A stretch of 64,000 bases of DNA from CAWCFV01 sp963794995 (GTDB lineage Bacteria > Actinomycetota > Actinomycetes > JACCUZ01). Below are positions 1 through 7,915 of the stretch, in pieces. The notes beneath the pieces were generated by a model. The model ran no database searches. It worked only from the letters and a program-made list of their open reading frames with translations, and was not told where the DNA came from. The translations under genes and the position numbers were made by a program. The stretch lies in assembly GCA_963794995.1 (NCBI GenBank), contig CAWCFV010000002.1:310001-374000 (forward strand). Direction: 5' to 3'. Position 1 is the stretch's first letter; each line of letters begins with the position of its first letter.

Positions 1-575
1 GCTACTCCTCCAGCGAGGTCACCGGCTACGACGTGCGGTGGCGCACCGCGCGCTACGACGGTCGCTACGGCAGGTGGAACCGGCCGGCGGCCTGGCAGCG
101 CACCCGGGTGACCGACGTACCGCTCGGCATGCGGGCCGGCCAGACCTCCTGCGTCTCGGTCCGGGCCCGCAACCGGGCCGGGCAGCGCTCGGGGTGGTCG
201 ACCCAGCGGTGCGTCGCGCGGGCCCTCGACGACCGGGGCCTGTCCCGGTCGTCGGGCTGGAAGGCGCGCTCCGGCAAGGACGCCTTCTTCGGCGGCACCT
301 ACCTGACGACGACCCGGAAGGGCGCGACGGTGTCGCGCACCGGCGCCCGGGTCAAGCGTGTCGGCGTGGTGGCCTCCACCTGCCCGACCTGCGGCAAGGT
401 CGCTGTCCTGCTCGACGGCAAGCGCATCGGCACCGTCCGGCTCGCCGGGCCGCGGCGCGCCAGCCAGGTGCTCATGCTGCCCGCGGTGAGCCGGCAGAAG
501 GCCACCGTGACCCTGAAGGTGCGCAGCAGCGGCCAGCGGGTCCGGATCGACGGCCTGGTGCTCAGCCGCAGCTGA
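1..575 (+). CDS. Fibronectin type III protein, C-terminal part (5' partial)
   Basis: The frame is open from the left edge (first full codon at 3) to TGA at 573-575, so about 190 C-terminal residues are seen and the start lies outside the window. The first ~75 residues resemble one fibronectin type III repeat: VTGYDVRWR at the beginning, a W-rich middle and SVRARNRAGQRSGWS at the end, the usual closing strand of such a domain. The last ~110 residues are beta-rich and contain a CPTCG motif, with no recognisable catalytic residues. Such proteins are usually secreted or cell-surface, but the signal peptide would be off the window. Its function is unknown. Confidence 0.6.
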   Translation, partial: YSSSEVTGYDVRWRTARYDGRYGRWNRPAAWQRTRVTDVPLGMRAGQTSCVSVRARNRAGQRSGWSTQRCVARALDDRGLSRSSGWKARSGKDAFFGGTYLTTTRKGATVSRTGARVKRVGVVASTCPTCGKVAVLLDGKRIGTVRLAGPRRASQVLMLPAVSRQKATVTLKVRSSGQRVRIDGLVLSRS

Positions 576-582
576 GCCCGGG

Positions 583-1097
583 TCAGCCCTCCAGGTGCAG
601 GGCGGCCTCCTCGGCCGAGAGGTCGCCGCCGTCGCGCCCGACGTCGGTGGCGACCGCGTCCTGTCGACGTCGGTGTGCGCCCCCTCGTCGGGGGCCACGA
701 CCCGGCCGACCGACTCCTCGGCGTACCCGCCGTTCCCGCCGGACCCCTGCGGGTCGCCGTAGGCGTCGCCCAGGACGCGGTCGTCGGTCTCCTCGGGACT
801 CAGACCGAACAGCTCGGGGTCGTCGGCGACGACGTCGTCGACCGGGTCGTGGCCGTCGCCGTCGGGCACCTCCTCCGCCAGCCGCTGGTCGAGCGACTCA
901 CCCTGCTCGGCCTCGGCGTGGGTGGTGCCGAACTTCTCGACGCCGAGCGGCCGGTCCTCGGCGCCGGCACCCCGGTCGCCGGGCGGGGTCTCGGGGTCCT
1001 CGTCACGAAGCGACTCAGGCGTCTCGACGAGCCGGTCGCCGTCGGTGTCAGGAGCGCTGTCGGTGTCGAGGTCGGGGTCACGAGGAGGTTCAGTCAT
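583..1097 (-). CDS. DUF5709 family protein, frameshifted
   Basis: Acidic protein of the actinobacterial DUF5709 family, function unknown. It starts at ATG 1097 (MTEPPRDPDLDTD) and runs through GVEKFGTTHAEAE, LFGLSPEETDDRVLGD and GRVVAPDEGAHTDVD. It then continues in another frame as DAVATDVGRDGGDLSAEEAA to a TGA at 585-583. The switch sits at 661-662, where two bases stand in place of a codon, so one base appears to be missing. Corrected length is about 171 residues. Because both halves are family-like, an indel error is more likely than decay. The gene is divergent from pafA with a 60-base gap. Confidence 0.7.
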
Positions 1098-1145
1098 GTC
1101 CTGCCCCTACCGCCGCGCTGCCCCGGCAAACGTCCGGCCACGGCG

Positions 1146-1151
1146 TACGGT
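1146..1151 (+). promoter_or_regulatory. -10 box of pafA (leaderless)
   Basis: TACGGT followed by six bases and then the ATG of pafA. A TANNNT box at this distance places the transcription start at or next to the start codon, the leaderless arrangement common in actinobacteria. No clear -35 box and no ribosome binding site are seen. Confidence 0.5.
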
Positions 1152-1157
1152 GGCCGC

Positions 1158-2519
1158 ATGGACCGCCGGATCTTCGGGCTGGAGAACGAGTACGGCGTCA
1201 CGTGCACGTTCAAGGGCCAGCGCCGGCTCTCGCCGGACGAGGTCGCGCGCTACCTGTTCCGCCGGGTCGTGTCCTGGGGACGCAGCAGCAACGTCTTCCT
1301 GCGCAACGGCGCCCGTCTCTACCTCGACGTCGGCAGCCACCCGGAGTACGCCACCCCCGAGTGCGACGACATCCGCGAGCTGGTCGTGCACGACAAGGCA
1401 GGGGAGCGGATCCTCGAGGGCCTGCTGGTCGACGCCGAGCGACGGCTGCGCGAGGAGGGCATCGCCGGCGACGTCTACCTGTTCAAGAACAACACCGACT
1501 CGGCCGGCAACTCCTACGGCTGCCACGAGAACTACCTCGTCGGCCGGCACGGCGAGTTCACCCGGCTCGCCGACGTCCTGATCCCGTTCCTGGTGAGCCG
1601 GCAGATCATCTGCGGTGCCGGAAAGGTCCTGCAGACCCCGCGCGGCGCCGTCTTCTGCGTGAGCCAGCGCGCCGAGCACATCTGGGAGGGCGTGTCCTCG
1701 GCCACCACCCGCTCCCGCCCGATCATCAACACCCGCGACGAGCCGCACGCCGACGCCGAGCGCTACCGCCGGCTGCACGTCATCGTCGGCGACTCGAACA
1801 TGAGCGAGACGACGACGCTGCTCAAGCTCGGCGCCACCGACCTCGTGCTGCGCATGATCGAGGCGAACGTCGTGATGCGCGACCTCACCCTGGAGAACCC
1901 GATCCGGGCGATCCGCGAGATCAGCCACGACATCACCGGCCGCCGGAAGGTGCGCCTGGCCAACGGGCGCGAGGCCAGCGCGCTGGACATCCAGCAGGAG
2001 TACTTCACCAAGGCCCGCGACTTCGCGGCCCGGCGGGGCATCGACGAGGGTCACGTCAAGCAGGTCCTCGACCTGTGGGAGCGGACGCTGACGGCGGTCG
2101 AGACCGGCGACCTGGACTCGGTCGCCACCGAGATCGACTGGGTCATGAAGCACCGGCTGATCGAGCGGTACCAGGCCAAGCACGACCTGGCGCTGTCGTC
2201 CTCGCGGATCGCCCAGATCGACCTGGCCTACCACGACATCTCGCGCGAGCGCGGGCTGTTCTACCTGCTGCAGAAGCGAGGGCAGGCCGAGCGGGTGTGC
2301 CGCGACCTGGAGGTCTTCCAGGCCAAGTCGGTACCGCCGCAGACCACCCGGGCCCGGCTGCGCGGCGAGTTCATCCGCCGCGCCCAGGAGCGGCGCCGCG
2401 ACTTCACCGTCGACTGGGTGCACCTCAAGCTCAACGACCAGGCGCAGCGCACCGTGCTGTGCAAGGACCCGTTCCGGTCCGTCGACGAGCGGGTCGAGAA
2501 GCTCATCGCCAGCATGTGA
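1158..2519 (+). CDS. pafA: Pup--protein ligase PafA
   Basis: Ligates the C-terminal glutamate of the ubiquitin-like protein Pup to lysines of target proteins, marking them for the mycobacterial-type proteasome. The protein has 453 residues, almost the length of the M. tuberculosis enzyme. It begins MDRRIFGLENEYG, where E9 is the metal-binding glutamate. D57 in RLYLDVGSHPEYATPEC aligns with the catalytic aspartate. The ATG at 1158 is chosen because it gives the conserved N-terminus; the open frame upstream is antisense to DUF5709. prcB, prcA and pup, which often precede pafA, are not adjacent here. Downstream come FKBP genes and pafBC. Confidence 0.95.
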   Translation: MDRRIFGLENEYGVTCTFKGQRRLSPDEVARYLFRRVVSWGRSSNVFLRNGARLYLDVGSHPEYATPECDDIRELVVHDKAGERILEGLLVDAERRLREEGIAGDVYLFKNNTDSAGNSYGCHENYLVGRHGEFTRLADVLIPFLVSRQIICGAGKVLQTPRGAVFCVSQRAEHIWEGVSSATTRSRPIINTRDEPHADAERYRRLHVIVGDSNMSETTTLLKLGATDLVLRMIEANVVMRDLTLENPIRAIREISHDITGRRKVRLANGREASALDIQQEYFTKARDFAARRGIDEGHVKQVLDLWERTLTAVETGDLDSVATEIDWVMKHRLIERYQAKHDLALSSSRIAQIDLAYHDISRERGLFYLLQKRGQAERVCRDLEVFQAKSVPPQTTRARLRGEFIRRAQERRRDFTVDWVHLKLNDQAQRTVLCKDPFRSVDERVEKLIASM

Positions 2520-2563
2520 CCTGCGGGGATGCGGCCCCGTCCCGGGGCTGCCAGGTCCCAGGT

Positions 2564-2569
2564 TAGGGT
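2564..2569 (+). promoter_or_regulatory. -10 box upstream of the FKBP lipoprotein gene
   Basis: TAGGGT located 38 bases before the GTG at 2608, in the gap after the pafA stop. It would give a leader of about 30 bases. The -35 region is not distinctive. Confidence 0.35.
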
Positions 2570-2607
2570 TGACCGTTCCCTTTCCCCGGTCTTGTCGAGG
2601 TTCCTCC

Positions 2608-3521
2608 GTGCGCCGAACTGCCCTCGTGCTCCTCCCCGTCCTCCTGGCGGGCTCGCTCGCTGCCTGCAGCAGCGACGGCGGCTCCGACCTGCCGACGGTG
2701 TCGGGCGGGTTCGGCGACAAGCCGAAGATCACGGTCGCCAAGGGCACCAAGCCGTCGGCCCAGCTCGAGTCCTCGGTGCTGACCGAGGGGGACGGCGCCG
2801 TGGTGAAGAAGGGCGACCTGCTGGTCGCCGACTACCTCGGCGAGACCTACGGCAACGGCAAGGTCTTCGACAACTCCTACGACCGCAACGTGCCCGCCGC
2901 GTTCCCGATCGGCACCGGCGGCGTCATCACCGGGTGGGACAAGACCCTGGTGGGGAAGAAGGTCGGCAGCCGTGTCCTCATGACCGTGCCGCCGAAGCAG
3001 GGGTACGGCAAGAAGGGCAACGCGGACGCCGGCATCAAGGGCAAGGACACCCTGGTCTTCGTCGTCGACATCATCGCGACGTACCCGAAGAAGGGCCTCA
3101 GCGTGGAGAACACCCCGGTGACGGACCTGCCCGCTGGCCTGCCCACCGTCGAGGGGGAGCCCGGCACGGAGCCGACCATCACCGTCCCCAGCGGCACGAC
3201 GCCCCCGAAGGAGCCGCAGGTCACGGTCCTCGCCAAGGGCACCGGCCCGTCGGCGCAGAGCGGCAAGCTCGCGATCGTCGAGTACTCGGCCGTCGACTGG
3301 ACCGGCGACGCGCTGGGCAGCTCGTGGGAGCAGGGGCCCCAGGGCGTGCCGCTCGGCGGCGCGCAGGCGACCCCGTTCGACCTGCTCGACGGCGTCCCCG
3401 CCGGCAGCCGGGTGCTGCTGAGCCTGCCCGCCCCCACCGGCCAGGACGCCAAGACCGGGTCGTGGCCGTCGTCATCGACCTGCTGGCCCTGCACGGGCCG
3501 GCGAAGGAGAGCGCCAAGTGA
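2608..3521 (+). CDS. FKBP-type peptidyl-prolyl isomerase lipoprotein, frameshifted near the end
   Basis: Exported prolyl isomerase anchored as a lipoprotein. The GTG at 2608 gives RRTALVLLPVLLAGSLAAC, a signal peptide ending in a lipobox with the lipidated Cys, then a Ser/Gly linker. Residues ~60-165 form a complete FKBP domain (DYLGETYGNGKVFDNSY, GTGGVITGWDKTLVGKKVGS, VPPKQGYGKKGN). A second, more diverged FKBP-like domain follows at ~205-300. At 3457-3459 the frame breaks: GGG should be GGGG, after which VVAVVIDLLALHG continues to TGA at 3519-3521. This looks like a homopolymer undercall. Corrected length is 304 residues. The stop overlaps the next FKBP gene (GTGA), so the two are probably translated together. 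Confidence 0.8.
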
Positions 3522-3901
3522 GCACCCCCGACGTCGAGAAGCCCGAGATCGACTTCCCCGAGGGCCCGCCGCCCGCGGAGCTGGAGATCACCGACCTCAC
3601 CGAGGGCGACGGCGCGCAGGCCGCGACCGGCGACACCGCCGTCGTGCACTACGTCGGCGTGAGCTACTCCACCGGCGAGGAGTTCGACGCGTCCTGGAAC
3701 CGCGGCCAGACCTTCGCGTTCCCTCTCGGCGCGGGCAACGTCATCGCCGGCTGGGACCGCGGCGTCGTCGGCATGAAGGTCGGCGGCCGCCGCCGGCTGG
3801 TCATCCCGCCGGACCTCGGCTACGGGGACCGCGGCGCCGGCGCCGTGATCGCGCCCGGCGAGACCCTGATCTTCGTGGTGGACCTGGTCGACGTCCGCTG
3901 A
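3518..3901 (+). CDS. Cytoplasmic FKBP-type peptidyl-prolyl isomerase
   Basis: Single-domain prolyl cis-trans isomerase of 127 residues with no signal peptide, hence cytoplasmic. The whole protein is one FKBP domain: VVHYVGVSYSTGEEFDASW, FPLGAGNVIAGWDRGVVGMK, RRLVIPPDLGYGDRGAG and the closing TLIFVVDLVDV. The aromatic and acidic pocket residues (Y, F, D, W) are present. The start GTG at 3518 overlaps the stop of the lipoprotein FKBP. The exported and cytoplasmic paralogues therefore form a tandem pair between pafA and pafB, probably for protein folding inside and outside the membrane. Confidence 0.88.
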   Translation: MSTPDVEKPEIDFPEGPPPAELEITDLTEGDGAQAATGDTAVVHYVGVSYSTGEEFDASWNRGQTFAFPLGAGNVIAGWDRGVVGMKVGGRRRLVIPPDLGYGDRGAGAVIAPGETLIFVVDLVDVR

Positions 3902-3967
3902 CGCACGGCGCGCCCGGCCGGGTCCTTGCGCGCGAAACGGACCTGCGGCACCGGGGCGCGGACCGGG

Positions 3968-3973
3968 TAGGTT
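3968..3973 (+). promoter_or_regulatory. -10 box of pafB
   Basis: TAGGTT, followed by eight bases and the GTG of pafB. This is a near-leaderless arrangement, suggesting pafBC has its own promoter separate from pafA. Confidence 0.4.
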
Positions 3974-3981
3974 CTTCCCTC

Positions 3982-4978
3982 GTGTCCGCGCAGAAGACCG
4001 AGCGGCTGCTCAACCTCGTGATCTGCCTGCTGTCGACCCGGCAGTTCCTCCTCAAGGAGCAGATCCGCGCCGCTGTGCCCCAGTACGCCGAGTGCCCGAC
4101 CGACGAGGCGTTCGACCGGATGTTCGAGCGCGACAAGGACGAGCTCCGGGAGATGGGCGTCCCCCTGCAGACGGGGCGCAACGACGCCTGGTTCGACGAC
4201 GAGGTGGGCTACCGCGTCGACCGCGCCGCGTACGCCCTGCCGGAGGTCTCCTTCAGCCCGGACGAGCTGGCCGTCCTCGGCCTGGCCTCCCGGGTCTGGC
4301 AGCAGGCCAGCCTGGCAGCGCCGGCGTCCCGGGCCGTGCAGAAGCTCAAGGCCGCAGGGGTCGAGCCGGACGCGGGCAGCCTCGTCGGCATCGAGCCCCG
4401 GGTGCGCACCAGCGAGCCGGCGTTCGAGCCGGTCTACGCCGCCGTCCGCGACCGCCGCCCGATCACCTTCCCCTACCGCACGCCCGGCCGGCCCGAGGTC
4501 GTCGAGCGGCACCTCGAGCCGTGGGGGATCGTGTCCCGGCACGGTCGCTGGTACGTCGTCGGGCACGACCTCGACCGGGCCGCCACCCGGGTCTTCCGGC
4601 TGTCCCGGGTCGCCGGGTCCGGTCCGCCACGTCGGCCGTCCCGGTGAGGTCGACGTCCCCGCCGGCATCGACCTGCGCGAGCAGGTGAGCACCCTCGTCC
4701 CGCCACGGGCGACCGCCGACGCGCGGCTCTGCGTGCGCACCGGGTCGAGCCTGCGCCTGCGCCGCCGCGCGACCGGGAGCACGCCGGGCCGCGACGGCTC
4801 GGACGAGATCACCGTGCCCTACAGCGACCTCGAGGTGCTCGCCGAGGAGGTCGCGGGGCACGGGGCCGACGTCCAGGTCCTCGACCCGCCCGCCCTGCGC
4901 GAGGCCGTCGTCCGGCTGCTGCGAGGGGTCCTCGACCCGCGACCCCGGCCGGCGCCGGACCTCCCGGCGGCCCGATGA
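3982..4978 (+). CDS. pafB: WYL-domain transcriptional regulator PafB, frameshifted
   Basis: Subunit of the PafBC heterodimer, which activates the LexA/RecA-independent DNA damage response; WYL domains are thought to sense single-stranded DNA. The GTG at 3982 gives SAQKTERLLNLVICLLSTRQF, the expected winged-helix start. A WYL segment follows (YRTPGRPEVVERHLEPWG, GRWYVVGHD, RVFRLSRV). The frame breaks at about 4618 (VAG then PVRHVGRPGEVDVPAGIDL), which removing one base would restore. The protein then reads on to TGA at 4976-4978. Corrected length is about 331 residues. The stop overlaps the pafC start (ATGA). An indel error is likelier than a real lesion. Confidence 0.85.
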
Positions 4979-5919
4979 GCAGCGCGGCCTCGGAGCGGCT
5001 GTCCCGGCTGCTCGCCCTGGTGCCCTACCTGGCCAGCCGGCAGGGCGTCCCGCTGTCGTCGGCGGCCGCGCGAGTTCGGCATCACCGAACGGCAGCTGGT
5101 CAAGGACCTCGAGCTGCTCTTCGTCTGCGGCACCCCGGGGCACCTGCCGGACGACCTCATCGAGGTCGACTGGGACGACGGTCACGTGTTCCTCAGCAAC
5201 GCCGACGCCATCGTCCGGCCGCTGCGCCTCGGCGTGGACGAGGCGCTCGCGCTGCTCGTCGGGCTGCGGGCGCTCGCCGACGTGCCCGGCCTGCACGACC
5301 GGGACGCGCTGCAACGGACCATCCTCAAGCTCGAGGACGCCGCGGGCGACGCCGCCCGGGCCAGCGACCAGGTGCGGGTCGAGGTCGAGGCGCAGGGCCC
5401 GCTCGCCGACGTGCGGGACGCGCTGGCCCGGGGCCGTCGGGTGCATCTGACCTACTTCGTCCCGTCCCGCGACGAGACGACCGAGCGCGACGTCGACCCG
5501 ATGCGGGTGCTCCTGGTCGACGCGCGGTGGTACCTCGAGGGCTGGTGCCGGCGCGCGGAGGACGTGCGCCTGTTCCGCATGGACCGGGTCGAGGCGCTGA
5601 GCGTGCTCGAGGTGGCCGCCGAGGTGCCGCCGCGGCCACCCGGCGCGAGCTCGGCGAGAGCCTGTTCGTCGCCTCGCCAGGCGACGCCCTGGTCACCGTC
5701 GAGCTGGCGCCGACCGCCCACTGGGTCGCCGAGTACTACCCCGCCGAGGAGGTGGTCGAGCAGGGCGAGTACCTCGTGGTCCGCCTGAGGGTGGCCGACG
5801 AGGGCTGGCTGCGGCAGCTCGCGCTGCGCCTGGGCGGCGCGCTGCGCGTCCTCGACCCGCCGGAGACGGCCGAGGCCGTCGCCTCGGCCGCCCGCCGGGC
5901 GCTCGCGGCGTACGTCTGA
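4975..5919 (+). CDS. pafC: WYL-domain transcriptional regulator PafC, two frame breaks
   Basis: Partner of PafB in the DNA damage regulator PafBC. Starts at ATG 4975 with SERLSRLLALVPYLASRQGV. Near 5071 one extra base shifts the frame; the HTH then reads EFGITERQLVKDLELLFVCG. The WYL domain contains RVHLTYFVPSRDE and ARWYLEGWCRRAEDVRLFRM. Near 5634-5638 a base is missing, after which TRRELGESLFVASPGDALVT leads to TGA at 5917-5919. The two shifts cancel, so length is near 314 residues, normal for PafC. Three breaks in pafB plus pafC argue for poor sequence here rather than loss of both genes. Confidence 0.82.
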   Translation: MSSAASERLSRLLALVPYLASRQGVPLSSAAARVRHHRTAAGQGPRAALRLRHPGAPAGRPHRGRLGRRSRVPQQRRRHRPAAAPRRGRGARAARRAAGARRRARPARPGRAATDHPQARGRRGRRRPGQRPGAGRGRGAGPARRRAGRAGPGPSGASDLLRPVPRRDDRARRRPDAGAPGRRAVVPRGLVPARGGRAPVPHGPGRGAERARGGRRGAAAATRRELGESLFVASPGDALVTVELAPTAHWVAEYYPAEEVVEQGEYLVVRLRVADEGWLRQLALRLGGALRVLDPPETAEAVASAARRALAAYV

Positions 5920-5946
5920 CCCCCCTAGTCCCTACGGCCCATTTCT

Positions 5947-5972
5947 CTCAAGGGCCACCGGGGGCTGCCGAA
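5947..5972 (+). promoter_or_regulatory. FliA/WhiG-type (sigma-28 class) promoter
   Basis: CTCA at 5947-5950, 16 bases, then GCCGAA at 5967-5972. As I recall it, the FliA consensus in the zoosporic actinomycete Actinoplanes is CTCA, 15-17 bases, GCCGAA; this is a full match. It lies about 50 bases before the zinc-ribbon gene at 6023, in the gap after pafC. Confidence 0.5.
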
Positions 5973-6022
5973 CACTCCTCTGACGCCCCGAGCAGGGGCC
6001 CACGGCAGGGGAGGGACGGCTG

Positions 6023-6355
6023 ATGACCACGATCAAGACCTCGTGCCCGGTGTGCGGGGACGTGGAGCTGACCCCCGAGCAGATGCGCCTGGTCGTGTGC
6101 TCGCGCTCCGACTGGTCGTTCTACGCCTTCCGCTGCGGCACCTGCCGCGACGAGATCCGCAAGCCGGCGGACGAGGAGGTCGTGACCCTGCTGGTGTCCG
6201 GCGGCGTCGTCGCCGAGCCCTGGGTCATCCCCGCCGAGGCGCTCGAGGAGCACCACGGCACCGCGATCACCTACGACGACGTCCTCGACTTCGCCCTGTC
6301 GCTGGACCGGATCGACCTGCTCGCCTCGCTGATCACGCCCCGCGTCCAGGCCTGA
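6023..6355 (+). CDS. Conserved actinobacterial zinc-ribbon protein
   Basis: Protein of 110 residues whose first half is a zinc ribbon: two CxxC pairs (CPVCGDVELT and CGTCRDEIRKPAD) separated by about 30 residues. The second half is an acidic helical segment (TYDDVLDFALSLDRIDLLAS). There is no enzyme motif or membrane segment. It has a good ribosome binding site (GGGAGG) about ten bases before ATG 6023. Similar small proteins sit downstream of pafC in other actinobacteria, but I know of no assigned function. The FliA-class promoter upstream suggests its expression is tied to motility or sporulation. Confidence 0.75.
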   Translation: MTTIKTSCPVCGDVELTPEQMRLVVCSRSDWSFYAFRCGTCRDEIRKPADEEVVTLLVSGGVVAEPWVIPAEALEEHHGTAITYDDVLDFALSLDRIDLLASLITPRVQA

Positions 6356-6402
6356 CGCGCCCACCGCCCCCGGCACCCTCCGCCCGGCACCCTCGGCCCA
6401 GG

Positions 6403-6408
6403 TAACCT
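6403..6408 (+). promoter_or_regulatory. -10 box of the small membrane protein gene (leaderless)
   Basis: TAACCT, six bases, then GTG at 6415. This is a typical leaderless spacing. Confidence 0.4.
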
Positions 6409-6414
6409 CCGGGC

Positions 6415-6663
6415 GTGCGCTGGTTCCTGCTCTGGAGCGTCCTGGTGCTCGCCGCGGCGGGCGTCTTCTTCCTGCTCGGCCGCAACCTGTGGCGCACCTC
6501 CCGCGCCCTGGTCCGCGACCTGGGAGCAGCCGCCGATCGGCTCGACGTCCTGACCGAACGGCTGACCGAGCTGGACGAGGCCCGCGAAGCCTCGCAGAAC
6601 CCCACGCCGACCGGCACCGGTGACGTACGATCGCCAGGCAGCGGTCCGCGACAGCAGAGGTGA
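6415..6663 (+). CDS. Small single-pass membrane protein
   Basis: Protein of 82 residues. The N-terminus is one hydrophobic helix (FLLWSVLVLAAAGVFFLLG), followed by a helical amphipathic stretch that could form a coiled coil (LGAAADRLDVLTERLTELDE) and a polar tail. The TANNNT box six bases before GTG 6415 supports this start. It ends seven bases before tatA, so it may be co-transcribed with the Tat genes. The family is not recognised and the function is unknown. Confidence 0.65.
   Translation: MRWFLLWSVLVLAAAGVFFLLGRNLWRTSRALVRDLGAAADRLDVLTERLTELDEAREASQNPTPTGTGDVRSPGSGPRQQR
6626..6631 (+). promoter_or_regulatory. -10 box upstream of tatA
   Basis: TACGAT, 38 bases before the tatA ATG and inside the 3' end of the preceding small gene. 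It is followed by an AGAGG ribosome binding site at 6656-6660. It would give tatA a leadered transcript of its own. Confidence 0.35.
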
Positions 6664-6669
6664 CCCACC

Positions 6670-6960
6670 ATGTTCCGTCAGCTCGGTGCACCCGAGATCA
6701 TCATGATCCTGGTCGTCCTGGTGCTGCTGTTCGGCGCCAAGCGGCTGCCGGACGCCGCACGCAGCCTCGGCCGGTCGATGCGCATCTTCAAGTCCGAGGT
6801 CAAGGAGATGTCCAACGACGACGAGGAGGCGCCGACCCAGACCGCGCAGACTCCTCGTGAGGTGCAGGGCCGGGTCGTCGACGGCGAGCCCGCGGCGCCT
6901 GTCGCCGAGCCGCAGCGGGCGGGCACGCCCGCGGCGGAGCGCGCAGACCGCGACAGCTGA
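6670..6960 (+). CDS. tatA: Twin-arginine translocase subunit TatA
   Basis: Forms the variable-size pore of the Tat pathway that exports folded proteins. The protein has 96 residues. It has a short N-terminal membrane helix (FRQLGAPEIIMILVVLVLLF), then the hallmark FGAKRLPDAARSLGRSMRIF hinge and amphipathic helix, then an acidic, proline-rich tail. The AGAGG site at 6656-6660 sets the start at ATG 6670. It is next to tatC; tatB is not in the window. Confidence 0.93.
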   Translation: MFRQLGAPEIIMILVVLVLLFGAKRLPDAARSLGRSMRIFKSEVKEMSNDDEEAPTQTAQTPREVQGRVVDGEPAAPVAEPQRAGTPAAERADRDS

Positions 6961-6987
6961 CCTGATCGGCCAGCAGGAGCCGCCGGG

Positions 6988-7905
6988 GTGGTCACACTGA
7001 ACAGCCGCTCGGGCGCACGCGGCGCGACGCCACGCGACCCGCTCGGCCGGATGTCGCTCACGGAGCACCTGCGCGAGCTGCGGGTCCGCCTGGTCCGGTC
7101 GGTCCTGGCGATCGTCGTCGCGACGATCGGGGCGGCGTTCTTCTACAGCGAGCTGTTCACCCTGCTCACCGCGCCGATCGACTCGATCAAGGAGCAGTAC
7201 CCGGGCGTCACCCTGAACTTCCAGGGCATCGGCGACCCGTTCACCTTCGCCCTGAAGATCTGTGCCATGGCCGGGGTGTTCGTCGCCAGCCCGGTGTGGC
7301 TGTGGAACCTGTGGGGCTTCATCGCTCCCGGGCTGCACAGCCGAGAGAAGCGCTACGGCGTCGGGTTCGTCGCGGTCAGCGCCCCGCTGTTCCTCGGCGG
7401 GGCCGTGCTGGCCTACATCTTCCTGCCGAAGGGCTTCGACCTGCTCATCGGGTTCAACCCCGACCCCGAGAACGTCGCCAACATCATCAGCCTCAACACC
7501 TACATGTCGTTCGTGCTGAGGATGTTCCTGGTCTTCGGCATCTCCTTCGTCCTGCCGGTGCTGATGTTCGGGCTCAACCTCGCGGGCATCGTCACCGGCC
7601 GGCAGCTGATCCGGGCGTGGCGCCCGGTCATCCTCGGCGGTTTCGTCTTCGCGGCCGTCGCGACGCCCTCCGGCGACCCGTGGACCATGACGGCGCTGGC
7701 CGTGCCTATGCTGCTGCTGTACTACATCGCCGCCGGGCTGTCGCTGCTCACCGACCGCCGCCGTCGCCGGGCCGGCATCGACGGGCTCGACTACAGCGCG
7801 CTGGACGACGAGGAGGCCAGCCCGCTCGACTACCGGGCCCCGACGCTGGACGACCTCCGGGGCCCCGACGACGACGAGGACGACCGGCCCGAGGACGACC
7901 GATAG
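6988..7905 (+). CDS. tatC: Twin-arginine translocase subunit TatC
   Basis: Six-helix receptor of the Tat export system that binds RR signal peptides. The protein has 305 residues. It begins with a basic N-terminus and MSLTEHLRELRVRLVRSVLA, the conserved cytoplasmic helix with the E/R motif. Membrane segments follow, including the FTFALKICAMAGVFVASPVW and ALAVPMLLLYYIAAGLSLL regions. The C-terminal tail is long and very acidic (DDDEDDRPEDD), as in other actinobacterial TatC. The start GTG at 6988 may be correct, or the GTG could give way to the downstream ATG at MSLTEH. The stop overlaps the -10 box of the next gene. Confidence 0.93.
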   Translation: MVTLNSRSGARGATPRDPLGRMSLTEHLRELRVRLVRSVLAIVVATIGAAFFYSELFTLLTAPIDSIKEQYPGVTLNFQGIGDPFTFALKICAMAGVFVASPVWLWNLWGFIAPGLHSREKRYGVGFVAVSAPLFLGGAVLAYIFLPKGFDLLIGFNPDPENVANIISLNTYMSFVLRMFLVFGISFVLPVLMFGLNLAGIVTGRQLIRAWRPVILGGFVFAAVATPSGDPWTMTALAVPMLLLYYIAAGLSLLTDRRRRRAGIDGLDYSALDDEEASPLDYRAPTLDDLRGPDDDEDDRPEDDR

Positions 7906-7908
7906 CCT
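7903..7908 (+). promoter_or_regulatory. -10 box of the lipid kinase gene (leaderless)
   Basis: TAGCCT, overlapping the tatC stop codon, seven bases before GTG 7916. Confidence 0.4.
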
Positions 7909-7915
7909 CCCGCGC

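Noticed and set aside
2569..4647. One continuous frame joining the FKBP lipoprotein to PafB, suggesting a fusion
   Set aside because: It arises only because a missing base near 3458 removes the FKBP stop. The FKBP end, the second FKBP gene and the pafB start are all recognisable in their own frames.
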